A stretch of 64,000 nucleotides of DNA from Zobellia barbeyronii (GCF_018603515.1 NZ_JACATN010000002.1:744001-808000); one strand, 5' to 3'. Shown: positions 44,753 to 53,730, numbered from the stretch's first letter. The notes: a model not told the origin generated them from the sequence alone. A program made the numbers and translations.

Positions 44753-45199
44753 ATGAAAAAACTACTAGGATTAGCTTTATTAATGCTTTTACTCATCTCT
44801 GCAACAGGAACTACATCTGTTGAAAATGAACTACACCCTTCAATTGAAGGAACATGGGAATTGACTAGCCGTTATAATTATGATGGCGAAAACGTTACGG
44901 ACACTTTAACTCCTGTAAAGGGGTATAGCCAGATTAAAATGTTCTATAATGGAAAGGTTATGTGGACGCGCTATACACCTAATAAAGAGGTAGAATGGTT
45001 TGGGTATGGCTCCTATGCCGCTACAGATAATACTTTAGTTGAAAAATTAGAATATATGTCTGCTTCCATGCGTAAAATTGCTAATGAAGATATGCAATGG
45101 AGTATGGAACTACAATTAGACAATAATACGTTCACCCAAATTTCATTGGATGAAGATGGTGGACGCATTGCTTCAGAAAATTACCACCGCATAGATTAA
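44753..45199 (+). CDS. Exported lipocalin-like protein, paralogue A
   Basis: 148 aa. Hydrophobic signal (MKKLLGLALLMLLLISATGT, no lipobox Cys) followed by HPSIEGTWELTSRYNYDGEN, MFYNGKVMWTRYTPNKEVEW and KLEYMSASMRKIANEDMQW. The GTWEL start and beta-strand rhythm suggest a lipocalin-like or fatty-acid-binding barrel, but no ligand is known. The next gene is a close paralogue 75 bp downstream, evidently a tandem duplicate. Confidence 0.7.
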   Translation: MKKLLGLALLMLLLISATGTTSVENELHPSIEGTWELTSRYNYDGENVTDTLTPVKGYSQIKMFYNGKVMWTRYTPNKEVEWFGYGSYAATDNTLVEKLEYMSASMRKIANEDMQWSMELQLDNNTFTQISLDEDGGRIASENYHRID

Positions 45200-45273
45200 C
45201 AACGGCTCCTTACGGCCTATTCATACAGGCTGGTCTTATATATTAGTATACGTCAACCTTAAAACACTTGGCC

Positions 45274-45720
45274 ATGAAAAAAATAATCACTTTAGTCTGT
45301 ATTTCGTTTTTACTTATTTCCGCCACCAAATATGAAGCTCCTGAAAATCCATATCACCCTACTATTGAAGGCACGTGGGAATTAGTGAGCCATTATAATT
45401 ATGCCGATGACGTTCCTACTGACACGTTGCTGGCAGCAGATGGGTACCGCCAAATTAAAATGTATTATAACGGTAAAGTAATGTGGACCCGTTATGTGCC
45501 TAATGATTCTGTTGAATGGTTTGGCTATGGTTCTTATGAAACTACAGACAGCACACTTACCGAAAAACTAGAATACATGTCTGCCTCTATGCGAAAGATC
45601 ACCAACTCAGATATGAAATGGGATATGGAACTGGAATTGGATAAAAATAGCTTCAGTCAGATTTTCACCGATGAGGAAGGAAATAGAATTAATTCCGAAA
45701 ACTATAAACGCTTGGATTAA
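45274..45720 (+). CDS. Exported lipocalin-like protein, paralogue B
   Basis: 148 aa from ATG 45274 (an in-frame TTG two codons upstream is ignored). Shares EGTWEL, QIKMYYNGKVMWTRYVPN, EWFGYGSYETTDSTLTEKLE and YMSASMRKI with the preceding gene, at an estimated two-thirds identity over the mature part, while the signal peptides have diverged. Same fold prediction and same unknown ligand. Ends at a strong hairpin. Confidence 0.7.
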   Translation: MKKIITLVCISFLLISATKYEAPENPYHPTIEGTWELVSHYNYADDVPTDTLLAADGYRQIKMYYNGKVMWTRYVPNDSVEWFGYGSYETTDSTLTEKLEYMSASMRKITNSDMKWDMELELDKNSFSQIFTDEEGNRINSENYKRLD

Positions 45721-45736
45721 TAATTTTATAACAAAT

Positions 45737-45768
45737 AAAAAAAGCTGCATAATGCAGCTTTTTTTTGT
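45737..45768. terminator. Bidirectional terminator between paralogue B and trxB
   Basis: A-run, stem AAAGCTGCAT / ATGCAGCTTT with a minimal loop, eight-T run. Confidence 0.88.
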
Positions 45769-45785
45769 TTTATATATTGGTTCTT

Positions 45786-46751
45786 TTAAACCGTTTCCTG
45801 AGGAGTTTCCACAGTCGCTAAATAACGCTCAGCATCTAGTGCAGCCATACAACCTGTACCGGCAGCTGTAACTGCTTGACGATATTCTCTATCTTGAGCA
45901 TCACCACTGGCAAAAACACCTGGCTTGTTAGTTTTCGTAGACTTCCCTTTAGTTATGATATATCCTGTCTCGTCCATATCTAACTGTCCTTTAAAGATAT
46001 CTGTACTTGGTTTATGACCAATCGCTATAAAAAGACCTGTAATAGCAATATCTTCTTTTACTCCAGTTTCATTGTTAACCATACGTAGACCTTCAACAAC
46101 TTGTTCTCCTAGAACCTCATCTACTTCTGTATTGTATCTAATCTCAACATTCTTTAAGCTTTCAACACGGTGTTGCATAGCTTTAGAAGCACGCATGTGA
46201 TCTTTACGAACTAACATGGTTACCTTGCTACAGATATTAGCTAAATATGAAGCTTCTTCTGCTGCAGTATCTCCTGCACCAACAATAGCTACATCCTGAC
46301 CTCTATAGAAAAATCCGTCACAAACAGCACAAGCTGATACACCACCTCCACGTAAACGTTGTTCACTAGGGATGTTCAAATATTTTGCCGAAGCACCAGT
46401 GGAAATTATAATAGTTTCCGCTTCTATAGTCTTATTATCATCTATGGTTACTTTGTGAATACCACCAACGGTATCACTCAACTCAACGGCTGTTGCCATC
46501 CCAATACGTACCTCAGTTCCAAAACGCTCTGCTTGCTGCTGTAATTGCACCATCATGGTTGGACCATCAATACCTTCTGGGTAGCCTGGGAAATTATCGA
46601 CCTCAGTTGTAGTGGTCAATTGCCCTCCGGGCTCCATCCCTGTATATACAACCGGTTTTAAATCTGCTCGAGCCGCATATATTGCTGCGGTATACCCTGC
46701 AGGTCCCGATCCTATAATCAACGTTTTAAGCCTTTCTATTTTCTCAGACAT
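45786..46751 (-). CDS. trxB: Thioredoxin-disulfide reductase
   Basis: 321 aa from ATG 46751 (two in-frame codons earlier also begin with ATG). Low-Mr TrxR: FAD motif LIIGSGPAGYTAAIYAARAD, redox-active GVSACAVCDGFFYRG, NADPH motif VAIVGAGDTAAEEASYLA and C-terminal GVFASGDAQDREYRQAVTAAG. Reduces thioredoxin with NADPH in the cytoplasm. Monocistronic, with a perfect minus-7 box. Confidence 0.96.
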   Translation of the reverse strand: MSEKIERLKTLIIGSGPAGYTAAIYAARADLKPVVYTGMEPGGQLTTTTEVDNFPGYPEGIDGPTMMVQLQQQAERFGTEVRIGMATAVELSDTVGGIHKVTIDDNKTIEAETIIISTGASAKYLNIPSEQRLRGGGVSACAVCDGFFYRGQDVAIVGAGDTAAEEASYLANICSKVTMLVRKDHMRASKAMQHRVESLKNVEIRYNTEVDEVLGEQVVEGLRMVNNETGVKEDIAITGLFIAIGHKPSTDIFKGQLDMDETGYIITKGKSTKTNKPGVFASGDAQDREYRQAVTAAGTGCMAALDAERYLATVETPQETV

Positions 46752-46782
46752 AATCAAATACTCATTTTAAATAGTTAATGAA

Positions 46783-46790
46783 CAAAAATA
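46783..46790 (-). promoter_or_regulatory. Minus-7 box of trxB
   Basis: The minus strand reads TATTTTTG, a perfect match, giving a leader of about 28 nt. Confidence 0.5.
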
Positions 46791-47006
46791 GACTTTTTGT
46801 AAAAAGCCTCTTCTAAAAGTTATTAAAAGTTTTTCCTATTGGTCGTTTTGCCTTGTGATTCTTACAAACCTTCTAACATGCCGTAAATAGGATGTTTCTA
46901 ACGAAATGGAAGATATATATTTATTTTTTACTCAAAAAAAATGTTGAAAAACCAAACCCTTGGCATACACATCCCGTAAATACTTGTTGAAAAAGATTAA
47001 AGTATT

Positions 47007-47705
47007 ATGGATGATTTAAAATTAACGTGTGTAATTATAGAAAACTCTATTCTTCACAGCAAGGAACTAACCAAAATAATAAATCAGCACCCGAATCTAA
47101 GCCTTAAAAACACTTATAGAAATGGAATAGAAGCCAAGAACCATAAAGCAAATGAAAATGCAGACCTTATTTTCTTGACCGTAGAACTGCCCTTTATTAA
47201 CGGTTTTGACTTAATTGAAACTTTTAAAGAAAGCCCCCAAATTGTATTGGTAAGCAGTACCCCTACTCATGCCTTTAGAGCTTTTGATTATGCTATTACA
47301 GATTATTTACTAAAACCCCTATCACCTTTAAGGTTTGGCAAAGCGGTTAAAAAAGCGCTTCACAATGCACAACCCACCACAAACCATAAAGATGAAGCAC
47401 ACTTTTTTGTAAAAAGCAATTCTAGAAAAGTGAAAATAAATTATATGGATATTAAATGGATAGAAGCTTTAGGAGATTATGTGAAACTAGTCACCGAAAA
47501 ATCTAACCACATTGTTCTCTCTTCGATGAAGGATTTTGAAAAAAAATTACCCGATTCCCAATTTGTCCGTATTCACAAATCATACATCATCAACTTAAAA
47601 AGAATTGAAAAATTTAATAATACCATGGTTGAAGTTGAAGGCAAGAAAATTACTCTAAGCCGAAGCCGAAGAGATAACTTTATGAGTGCCATAGGTACTT
47701 CTTAA
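47007..47705 (+). CDS. LytTR regulator with a degenerate receiver (pseudo-receiver)
   Basis: 232 aa. The receiver-like domain (1-120) aligns with the paralogue at 48817, but the phospho-acceptor position is Thr58 (LIFLTVELPF instead of LVFLDIEMPL) and the acidic pair DD is replaced by EN (VIIENS, residues 12-13). The switch Ser and the Lys of YLLKPL remain. The C-terminal LytTR DNA-binding domain is intact (FFVKSNSRKVKINYMDIKWI ... FVRIHKSYIINLKRIEKF). Phosphorylation-independent control is inferred. It converges on the universal stress gene, with 3 bp between stops. Confidence 0.88.
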   Translation: MDDLKLTCVIIENSILHSKELTKIINQHPNLSLKNTYRNGIEAKNHKANENADLIFLTVELPFINGFDLIETFKESPQIVLVSSTPTHAFRAFDYAITDYLLKPLSPLRFGKAVKKALHNAQPTTNHKDEAHFFVKSNSRKVKINYMDIKWIEALGDYVKLVTEKSNHIVLSSMKDFEKKLPDSQFVRIHKSYIINLKRIEKFNNTMVEVEGKKITLSRSRRDNFMSAIGTS

Positions 47706-47708
47706 ATT

Positions 47709-48554
47709 CTAGTTCTCCACCGGAATCACTAAAAATGGTATTTCTACACTAAAACTCACTTTTTTAATTACCGGTTCCCTCATTATACCTTCTATGAAAT
47801 CATGGTCATATTTTACCATAGTCAAAAAATCAATATCCAATTCTTTTAAAAATACTTGAATGCTCTTTGTCTTATTAGTAAAATTAGGCATCCAATGATA
47901 TGTGGGGTCAAATTCATTTAAATAAGCGTCTAACGTATTTCTGTTAGACTCTTGCGTGAAATCCAACCGTTCTTCCTCATTTATATGCATAATGTGCACA
48001 GATGATTTAAAACGGGTAAGAATACTTCTTAAAGGCGCTAGAACCTCTGCAGAAAAATTTCTCTTGTAACTAGTTACTAATGCCACTTCTTTAGGTGCTT
48101 TATAAAAACATCCCTTTGGAACTACAAGTACGGGACATGCTGCTACTCTTAAAACATTCATTGTTTTGGTACCCAAGAAAACAGATTTAGCTCCAGTAGC
48201 TCCTTGCGTGCCCATTACAATAATATCTACTCCCTCTTTTATAGTTACTTGCAAAACCTCATCAACTAAAGATTCTAATGCAATGTGTGTTATAAAATGA
48301 TGTTTGGGATTATGGTTTGTAAGTTCTAAATCGTCACGAAACTCATTTATTTCTGTTTCTGTTTCAGTCAGCCAATTATCGCCTAGACCTATCTGTCCGG
48401 GTGAACCCAAAATATAATCAATCCTCATTGCTGTTGGCGTGTAAGTATGCAAAAGATAGAAAGTACACTCTACTTCTTTATAAAAATGCAGGGCATAATC
48501 TATGGCATTTCTAGAATTTTCAGAAAAATCGGTCGGTAAAAGGACTTTTAGCAT
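47709..48554 (-). CDS. Tandem-domain universal stress protein
   Basis: 281 aa holding two Usp folds. The first (about 1-145) starts MLKVLLPTDFSENSRNAIDY and has IIVMGTQGATGAKSVFLGTK followed by ACPVLVVPK, the ATP-binding G2xG9G(S/T) pattern. The second half (about 150-281) is diverged and lacks a clean ATP motif. Cytoplasmic stress protein. It is flanked on both sides by the paired LytTR genes, a spacing that hints at a shared regulon. Confidence 0.88.
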   Translation of the reverse strand: MLKVLLPTDFSENSRNAIDYALHFYKEVECTFYLLHTYTPTAMRIDYILGSPGQIGLGDNWLTETETEINEFRDDLELTNHNPKHHFITHIALESLVDEVLQVTIKEGVDIIVMGTQGATGAKSVFLGTKTMNVLRVAACPVLVVPKGCFYKAPKEVALVTSYKRNFSAEVLAPLRSILTRFKSSVHIMHINEEERLDFTQESNRNTLDAYLNEFDPTYHWMPNFTNKTKSIQVFLKELDIDFLTMVKYDHDFIEGIMREPVIKKVSFSVEIPFLVIPVEN

Positions 48555-48696
48555 GACTTTTGATTTAGTTTTATAAAACTATGACTTTCTAAAATAAAAA
48601 AACATGACAACTATCAGTTTTACTGTTCATATCAGTGAAATTTTAAAGTCAGACTCAATTTTAAAAGTGCTCAAAAGCCAGTAAATTATTATATTA

Positions 48697-48704
48697 TATA
48701 TTTG
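48697..48704 (+). promoter_or_regulatory. Minus-7 box of the LytTR gene at 48817
   Basis: Perfect TATATTTG followed by C; leader about 108 nt. Confidence 0.5.
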
Positions 48705-48816
48705 CATTAGCTAACCTATTTTTTATCTGGCCCCACAACTGTAAAAAGAAGGTGATTAGTTAATAATTATTTAACCTCTTTAAGAAGTTACATACTTTTT
48801 AAACAATCCTCTTACT

Positions 48817-49521
48817 ATGAATTCTGTAAAATTAACGTGTGTAGTTATAGACGACTCTAAGACGCAACGTACTGCAGTCGCCAAACTTATCAAAAACCAT
48901 ATTAATCTTCGTTTTGTTGCTGATTATAAGAACGCAGTAGAAGCGCAAAAACATATGGAGGAAAGCGATGTAGACCTCGTTTTTCTAGATATAGAAATGC
49001 CTTTGATCAATGGTTTTCAATTTCTAGACTCTTTAAAAAGCCGACCGCAGATTATTTTAATTTCTGCAAAAGAAGAATATGCCATGCAGGCTTTTGACTA
49101 TGATGTAACCGATTATCTTCTTAAACCTATACGTCAAAACCGTTTTAATACGGCTATTAAAAAAGCACTACAAAACAATATTGAGATCGAAGAAAATGAA
49201 GATGATTATATTTTCGTGAACAGCAAACTCAAAAAGATTAAATTACCTCTTGGTCAAATAAAATGGATAGAAGGTCTTGGTGACTATATAAAAGTAGTTA
49301 CAGACGAGAAAAATGTTTTGATTCTGTCTACCATGAAGTCTTTTGCCGAAAAGCTACCAGAAGATAGGTTCCTGAGAGTACACAAATCATATATCATCAA
49401 CTTAGACAGGGTTGATAAATTTAATGGCTCTCAAGTTGAAGTCTGCGGACATTCAATTCCATTAAGTAGACATAAAAAACTTGCACTAGAGGACGCACTA
49501 ATGAACTCAGAGGCTCAATAG
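48817..49521 (+). CDS. LytTR-family response regulator (canonical paralogue)
   Basis: 234 aa. Complete receiver: acidic pair DD at 12-13 (VVIDDS), Asp58 in LVFLDIEMPLING, Ser in LISAKEEYAMQAF and Lys in YLLKPIRQ. LytTR domain (about 130-230): YIFVNSKLKKIKLPLGQIKW, ILSTMKSFAEKLPEDRFLRV, HKSYIINLDRVDKFNGSQVE. Sister of the pseudo-receiver gene at 47007. No kinase gene is nearby. Ends at a palindromic terminator. Confidence 0.93.
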   Translation: MNSVKLTCVVIDDSKTQRTAVAKLIKNHINLRFVADYKNAVEAQKHMEESDVDLVFLDIEMPLINGFQFLDSLKSRPQIILISAKEEYAMQAFDYDVTDYLLKPIRQNRFNTAIKKALQNNIEIEENEDDYIFVNSKLKKIKLPLGQIKWIEGLGDYIKVVTDEKNVLILSTMKSFAEKLPEDRFLRVHKSYIINLDRVDKFNGSQVEVCGHSIPLSRHKKLALEDALMNSEAQ

Positions 49522-49536
49522 TCTCTACTCTCATAT

Positions 49537-49570
49537 AAAAAAGGCCAATCTTAAGATTGGCCTTTTTTAA
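49537..49570. terminator. Bidirectional terminator between lytTR and galK
   Basis: AAAAAAGGCCAATCTT / AAGATTGGCCTTTTTT, a near-perfect palindrome with A- and T-runs. It abuts the galK stop codon. Confidence 0.9.
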
Positions 49571-50698
49571 TTATATGATAGATGTACCACCACTTGGCCG
49601 CACTTCAAATGCTTCCAATGTAATATCAAACTTATCTTTATATGCTTTTGTAGCAGCACTTACAAAATCTCCAACAGCGCTTTCGTGCACAATGTTCAAT
49701 GTACATCCGCCAAAACCACCACCAGTCTGTCTAGCACCTAATACTTGAGCATTATCCTTAGAGAAGTCTACCAAGAAATCCGATTCAGGACAACTTACTT
49801 CATACTCCTTACTAATACCGTCGTGGGCCTTGTACAGAATCTGACCAACCTCTTTAAGATTGTTCTGTTTTAATGCATCTACCATTTCCAATACCCTATC
49901 GTTTTCTTTAACGATAAATGAACATCTGTTGTAAACTGTAGGGCTCATATCTTCTTTAGAAGCTAGAAGCATTTCTTCGTCAACATCTCTCAAAGATTTT
50001 ACATTAGGGTATTTCTTCTGAATGATGGCTACACCCTGTTCACATTCTTGTTTCCGGGTGTTATATTCACTAGAAGCTAGATTATGAGACACCTTTGTAT
50101 TGAGAAGTATGATTTTATACGGATGTAAATCTATAGGAATATGCTTGTATTCCAAAGAACGACAGTCTAATAGAATAACATTTCCCGCCTCGCTCATTAC
50201 CGAAGCAAATTGATCCATAATACCACATTGTGTTCCCACGTACGTATGCTCTGCAGTCTGCGAAAGTTGAACCATTTCTATTTTAGAAAGACCCAAATCA
50301 AAAATTTCATTAAGACCAAAAGCCAAACCACATTCCAAAGCTGCAGACGAGCTTAGACCAGAACCAGTAGGCAAGTTACTTTCTACGATACAATCAAAAC
50401 CTCTAACTTTATCAGTTCTTTTTGAGATTTCATTCAACACGCCTAGAATGTAATTCTCCCACTCTACTTTACTTACCGCAATCTTATCTAGATTTAATTC
50501 AAAGCCCGTGTCGTATGTTTTACTGTACACATGACATTGGTTTTCGGAACCGTTCTTTTTAAAACTGAATGTAATATTCTTTTCTATGGCTGTTGGAAGC
50601 ACATATCCCATATTATAATCAGTATGTTCACCTATAAGGTTTATTCTACCCGGTGATGATATGACTAATTCTGGTTTAAAATTTTCTAAAAACTGCAT
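49571..50698 (-). CDS. galK: Galactokinase
   Basis: 375 aa, GHMP kinase. Galactose signature GRINLIGEHTDYNMGYVLPT (about residues 18-37), ATP loop LPTGSGLSSSAALECGLAFG and C-terminal GARQTGGGFGGCTLNIV. Phosphorylates alpha-D-galactose to Gal-1-P, the first Leloir step. It lies 12 bp downstream of the FGE gene on the same strand, so the two form an operon that links galactose use with sulfatase maturation. galT and galE are not in the window. Confidence 0.96.
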   Translation of the reverse strand: MQFLENFKPELVISSPGRINLIGEHTDYNMGYVLPTAIEKNITFSFKKNGSENQCHVYSKTYDTGFELNLDKIAVSKVEWENYILGVLNEISKRTDKVRGFDCIVESNLPTGSGLSSSAALECGLAFGLNEIFDLGLSKIEMVQLSQTAEHTYVGTQCGIMDQFASVMSEAGNVILLDCRSLEYKHIPIDLHPYKIILLNTKVSHNLASSEYNTRKQECEQGVAIIQKKYPNVKSLRDVDEEMLLASKEDMSPTVYNRCSFIVKENDRVLEMVDALKQNNLKEVGQILYKAHDGISKEYEVSCPESDFLVDFSKDNAQVLGARQTGGGFGGCTLNIVHESAVGDFVSAATKAYKDKFDITLEAFEVRPSGGTSII

Positions 50699-50710
50699 AA
50701 GAGAGGTTGT

Positions 50711-51853
50711 TTATTTTGAGTTACGGACCATATCTGCCGTAGCAACGGTTCTAAAACCTAAATGTTCTAATGATGAATCTAAACTTGTAGCCATACGAGA
50801 TGAAACTCTATAACTGGCGCAATAACTGGCGTTGCATAAAAAAGAACCACCTTTCATTACTTTTTCTCTTGCATAAGGGTCTCTTTCATTATAAGCCTGA
50901 TCTGCTCCCAATGGATTTTTAGCCACTGGATACGTTGTATTCAATTCTTTGTAATAGTTGGTATTGTACCAATCGTTAGTCCACTCCCAGACGTTTCCTG
51001 CCATATCATATAATCCAAAGTCATTTGCTGGATAGGATTTTACAGGTGCACGAAGTCCATAACCGTCAGTCTCTGCATTGGTTACCGGAAACTCACCTTC
51101 CCAAGTATTTGCCTTTTCTGATAATTTAGTGTCTTCGTCTCCCCAAGAATACGTTGTTGTTAAATGCGTACCACGAGCAGCACGTTCCCATTCCGCTTCA
51201 GTTGGTAAACGTCTATTTGCCCATTCACAATATGCTAGAGCATCTTCGTATGCAATGTGCACTACAGGGTAGTTTCCTTTACCTTTAATAGAACTTTTAG
51301 GTCCATTTGGATGTTGCCAGTCCGCACCTATGGTCCAACTCCACCATTGTGAAAAGTCATAAAGATTTGGTACAGCACTTTTAGCCTGTTTAAATGTCAA
51401 AGAACCCGGTTGCATAATACTATCATGTGGCTTAGGAGTGCCTTCAGGAAGTTGTTTTTTCATTTCTTCCCAATCTATTTGGCGTTCCGCTACGGTTTCA
51501 TAACCCGTTGCCTTTACGAATTTTTTAAAATCGTCATTAGTAACCTCGGTGATATCCATAAAGAAACCATCTACCGCAACTTTATGTGCAGGCTTCTCAT
51601 GCTCCATAGCCCCTTTATCTTGTGGAACTGCTCCTTGAGAAAACACAGTTCCAGGAATCCAAACCATCCCCTTGGGCGTAGCAACATCTTTGGGCATTTC
51701 TTTAATGACCGTAGTATCTACTTCAATGGTTTTGGGAGTCTCTATTTTCTCAGCAGCTTCAACTACTTCTGCCTTTTGAGATTTATCTTCCTTACAGCCT
51801 ATGGATAAACAAAGAACTGCTACAGAAGCGTAAATTTTAATCGTGTTGTGCAT
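50711..51853 (-). CDS. Exported formylglycine-generating enzyme (SUMF1-type) lipoprotein
   Basis: 380 aa. Lipoprotein signal ending LCLSIGC, then an Ala/Glu-rich spacer and the FGE-sulfatase domain (about 62-372): GMVWIPGTVF, VDGFFMDITEVTNDDFKKFV, RRLPTEAEWERAARG, YDMAGNVWEWTNDWY, VMKGGSFLCNASYCASYR and HLGFRTVA. The two catalytic copper-binding cysteines are retained (Cys340 and Cys345, same 4-residue spacing as human Cys336/Cys341), which separates it from GldK/GldJ-type gliding proteins that share the fold but lack the pair. It should convert a sulfatase Cys to formylglycine in the periplasm. Confidence 0.9.
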   Translation of the reverse strand: MHNTIKIYASVAVLCLSIGCKEDKSQKAEVVEAAEKIETPKTIEVDTTVIKEMPKDVATPKGMVWIPGTVFSQGAVPQDKGAMEHEKPAHKVAVDGFFMDITEVTNDDFKKFVKATGYETVAERQIDWEEMKKQLPEGTPKPHDSIMQPGSLTFKQAKSAVPNLYDFSQWWSWTIGADWQHPNGPKSSIKGKGNYPVVHIAYEDALAYCEWANRRLPTEAEWERAARGTHLTTTYSWGDEDTKLSEKANTWEGEFPVTNAETDGYGLRAPVKSYPANDFGLYDMAGNVWEWTNDWYNTNYYKELNTTYPVAKNPLGADQAYNERDPYAREKVMKGGSFLCNASYCASYRVSSRMATSLDSSLEHLGFRTVATADMVRNSK

Positions 51854-51876
51854 AATTATATTTGAAAAATGGAAAA

Positions 51877-51905
51877 CAAAGTTAACCCTATTTTTCGGTT
51901 AACCG
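51877..51905 (-). promoter_or_regulatory. Promoter and operator candidate of the FGE-galK operon
   Basis: A perfect minus-7 box TAACTTTG (complement of 51877-51884) lies 23 bp before the FGE start. The perfect palindrome CGGTTAACCG (51896-51905) overlaps where the minus-33 region would be, a plausible repressor site. Confidence 0.5.
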
Positions 51906-51944
51906 TTAAATTTAGAACCCCTCTGTTTCTTTTAAAACAGAAAC

Positions 51945-51975
51945 AAAAAAATGTCCCCGTAAATCACGGGGACAC
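51945..51975 (-). terminator. Terminator of the Gfo/Idh/MocA gene
   Basis: The minus strand has stem GTCCCCGT / ACGGGGAC with a 5-nt loop followed by A then TTTTTTT, 26 bp after the stop. Confidence 0.85.
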
Positions 51976-51998
51976 TGTTATTTTGTGAAGTTCATAAA

Positions 51999-53339
51999 TT
52001 AAATCACAACTGTTTCACCGGGTTTTGGTATGTTGTAAGTACCATCAGCATTTGGCTGTACCGGAGCTGGAGATTCCCAAGTTAATTCATCGGGAGCCAA
52101 ATCAATATTAGACTGCATAGCTTCGTCCCATTTAATTACTTTTCCAGAATACGTAGCCATTCTACCTATTATAGCACTCATTGTACTTTTAGCCCCATTT
52201 TCAGCATCGGCAATAACGCCACCGTTTCTAATAGATTCAAAAAGTTTTATATGTTCAACTTGATAAGGGTTTGGATCTTCTTTGCCTCTGTGTTCAAATA
52301 TGGAATTTCCGTTATAATCAGTTAATGTAGCATTATCGCCTTTAGTATATACCGTCCCTTTTGTGCCTTGGAAAAACTCTGAAACCTTACTCATAGTTTC
52401 TGGTTGATGACGACACTGACTTGCTATTACAGCTCCACTTGGATAGGTATACTCTACAAAATGATGATCAAAAATTTCACCATGGTCTTTCCCTTTTCTT
52501 ACTTGTCTGCCACCCATACCTTGCGCGGAAATAGGATATTCACCAACAAACCAATTGGCTACATCTATATTGTGAATGTGCTGTTCCAAAATATGATCGC
52601 CACATAGCCAGTTAAAATAATACCAGTTACGCATTTGATATTCAAGTTCACTCTGTTGCGGCTGACGCTCACGAACCCAAACTCCACCACTATTCCAATA
52701 TACTTGCCCAGAAACAATCTTACCAATGGAATCCTTCTTAATTTGGTCAATAGCGGCCAAATAACTGTCTTGATAATGTCTCTGAAGACCTACCACTACA
52801 TTTAATTTATTTTCTTTTGCTTTTTTAGCAGCTGCCAATACCTTACGCACACCGGGTACATCTGTTGCTACCGGCTTCTCCATAAACACATGTTTGCCGT
52901 TGTTTACAGCGTATTCAAAATGTTGCGGACGGAAACCAGGAGGTGTTGCCAAAATAACCACATCTGCCAAATCCATTGCCTTTGTAGCGGCATCAAAACC
53001 AACAAACTGGTTCTTTTCTTTTACATTAATCTTTTTGGTTTCGCCCATTGCTTTAGAGATATTCGCCAAACTACCTTTTAAGCGATCTTCAAAAGCATCT
53101 GCCATAGCAACAAGCTCTATATTATCATCGGCAGTCAATGCTTGAACCGCTGCGCCCGTACCACGACCACCACACCCAACCAGTGCCAACTTTAATTTCT
53201 TATTTCCTAATACATTTGCCATACCGCTCATATGCAGGTTTGGCAATAACATAGCACCGCCGGTAAACAATGCTGTGTTTTTTACAAAATCTCTTCTTGA
53301 TTTTTTGATCATACTGGTTTTGGTCTTGTCTTCTTTCAT
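51999..53339 (-). CDS. Tat-exported Gfo/Idh/MocA-family oxidoreductase
   Basis: 446 aa from ATG 53339; the frame is open 26 codons further but those residues are not signal-like. A twin-arginine signal (KKSRRDFVKNTALFTGGAML) is followed by a Rossmann domain (KLKLALVGCGGRGTGAAVQA) with FMEKPVATD and a C-terminal Gfo/Idh domain (NWYYFNWLCGDHILEQHIHN). A pre-folded NAD(P)-bound periplasmic enzyme is implied. I looked for GH109 N-acetylgalactosaminidase motifs and do not see them. The substrate is probably a sugar or sugar-acid. Divergent from the MFS transporter. Confidence 0.88.
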   Translation of the reverse strand: MKEDKTKTSMIKKSRRDFVKNTALFTGGAMLLPNLHMSGMANVLGNKKLKLALVGCGGRGTGAAVQALTADDNIELVAMADAFEDRLKGSLANISKAMGETKKINVKEKNQFVGFDAATKAMDLADVVILATPPGFRPQHFEYAVNNGKHVFMEKPVATDVPGVRKVLAAAKKAKENKLNVVVGLQRHYQDSYLAAIDQIKKDSIGKIVSGQVYWNSGGVWVRERQPQQSELEYQMRNWYYFNWLCGDHILEQHIHNIDVANWFVGEYPISAQGMGGRQVRKGKDHGEIFDHHFVEYTYPSGAVIASQCRHQPETMSKVSEFFQGTKGTVYTKGDNATLTDYNGNSIFEHRGKEDPNPYQVEHIKLFESIRNGGVIADAENGAKSTMSAIIGRMATYSGKVIKWDEAMQSNIDLAPDELTWESPAPVQPNADGTYNIPKPGETVVI

Positions 53340-53630
53340 TTTCTCAATATTTCTGATATTAATTTTGGTACGTATGCTATAAATAAGGTAGGTGTGAATA
53401 TAAAAATAATACAGCAATTTATTTCACTAAACCTTGCGTTTTTCTCACTTTTTCTAGAACAATATTATCAAAAAATTATAATATTGTTAGTTTTACAAGC
53501 TGGTGTTTTCTAAAAGTTCAATCCTATTAAATACTAACGCAATTAGGCTAATTCTTTATCTTTTTGCAGTTAATCACCTGACTTTTTGCACCTTGAAGAT
53601 AGCACACTTCTTTCAAACAAGTGTATATTT

Positions 53631-53642
53631 AACACATGTGTT
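53631..53642. promoter_or_regulatory. Perfect 12-bp palindrome, candidate operator
   Basis: AACACATGTGTT, perfect dyad, 89 bp upstream of the MFS minus-7 box. It has the form of a LacI- or GntR-type operator; no such regulator lies in the window. Confidence 0.4.
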
Positions 53643-53730
53643 GTTAAAAAACCATATTTACATGCCAATTATAAGGCTAGATTTTGGGTTATACTCAGTT
53701 GTTAAATTCTGTTTTTTTTTATCAATTACA

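Noticed and set aside
44545-44823. 92-codon plus-strand ORF before the lipocalin-like genes
   Set aside because: It overlaps the start of the 44753 gene in another frame and lacks a protein-like composition.
50711-51853. Gliding protein GldK or GldJ
   Set aside because: Same fold, but the FGE cysteine pair is intact and the protein is single-domain with galK next to it, not in a gld cluster.
51999-53339. GH109 alpha-N-acetylgalactosaminidase
   Set aside because: Fold and Tat signal would fit, but the GH109-specific active-site segments are not present; the family stays Gfo/Idh/MocA.
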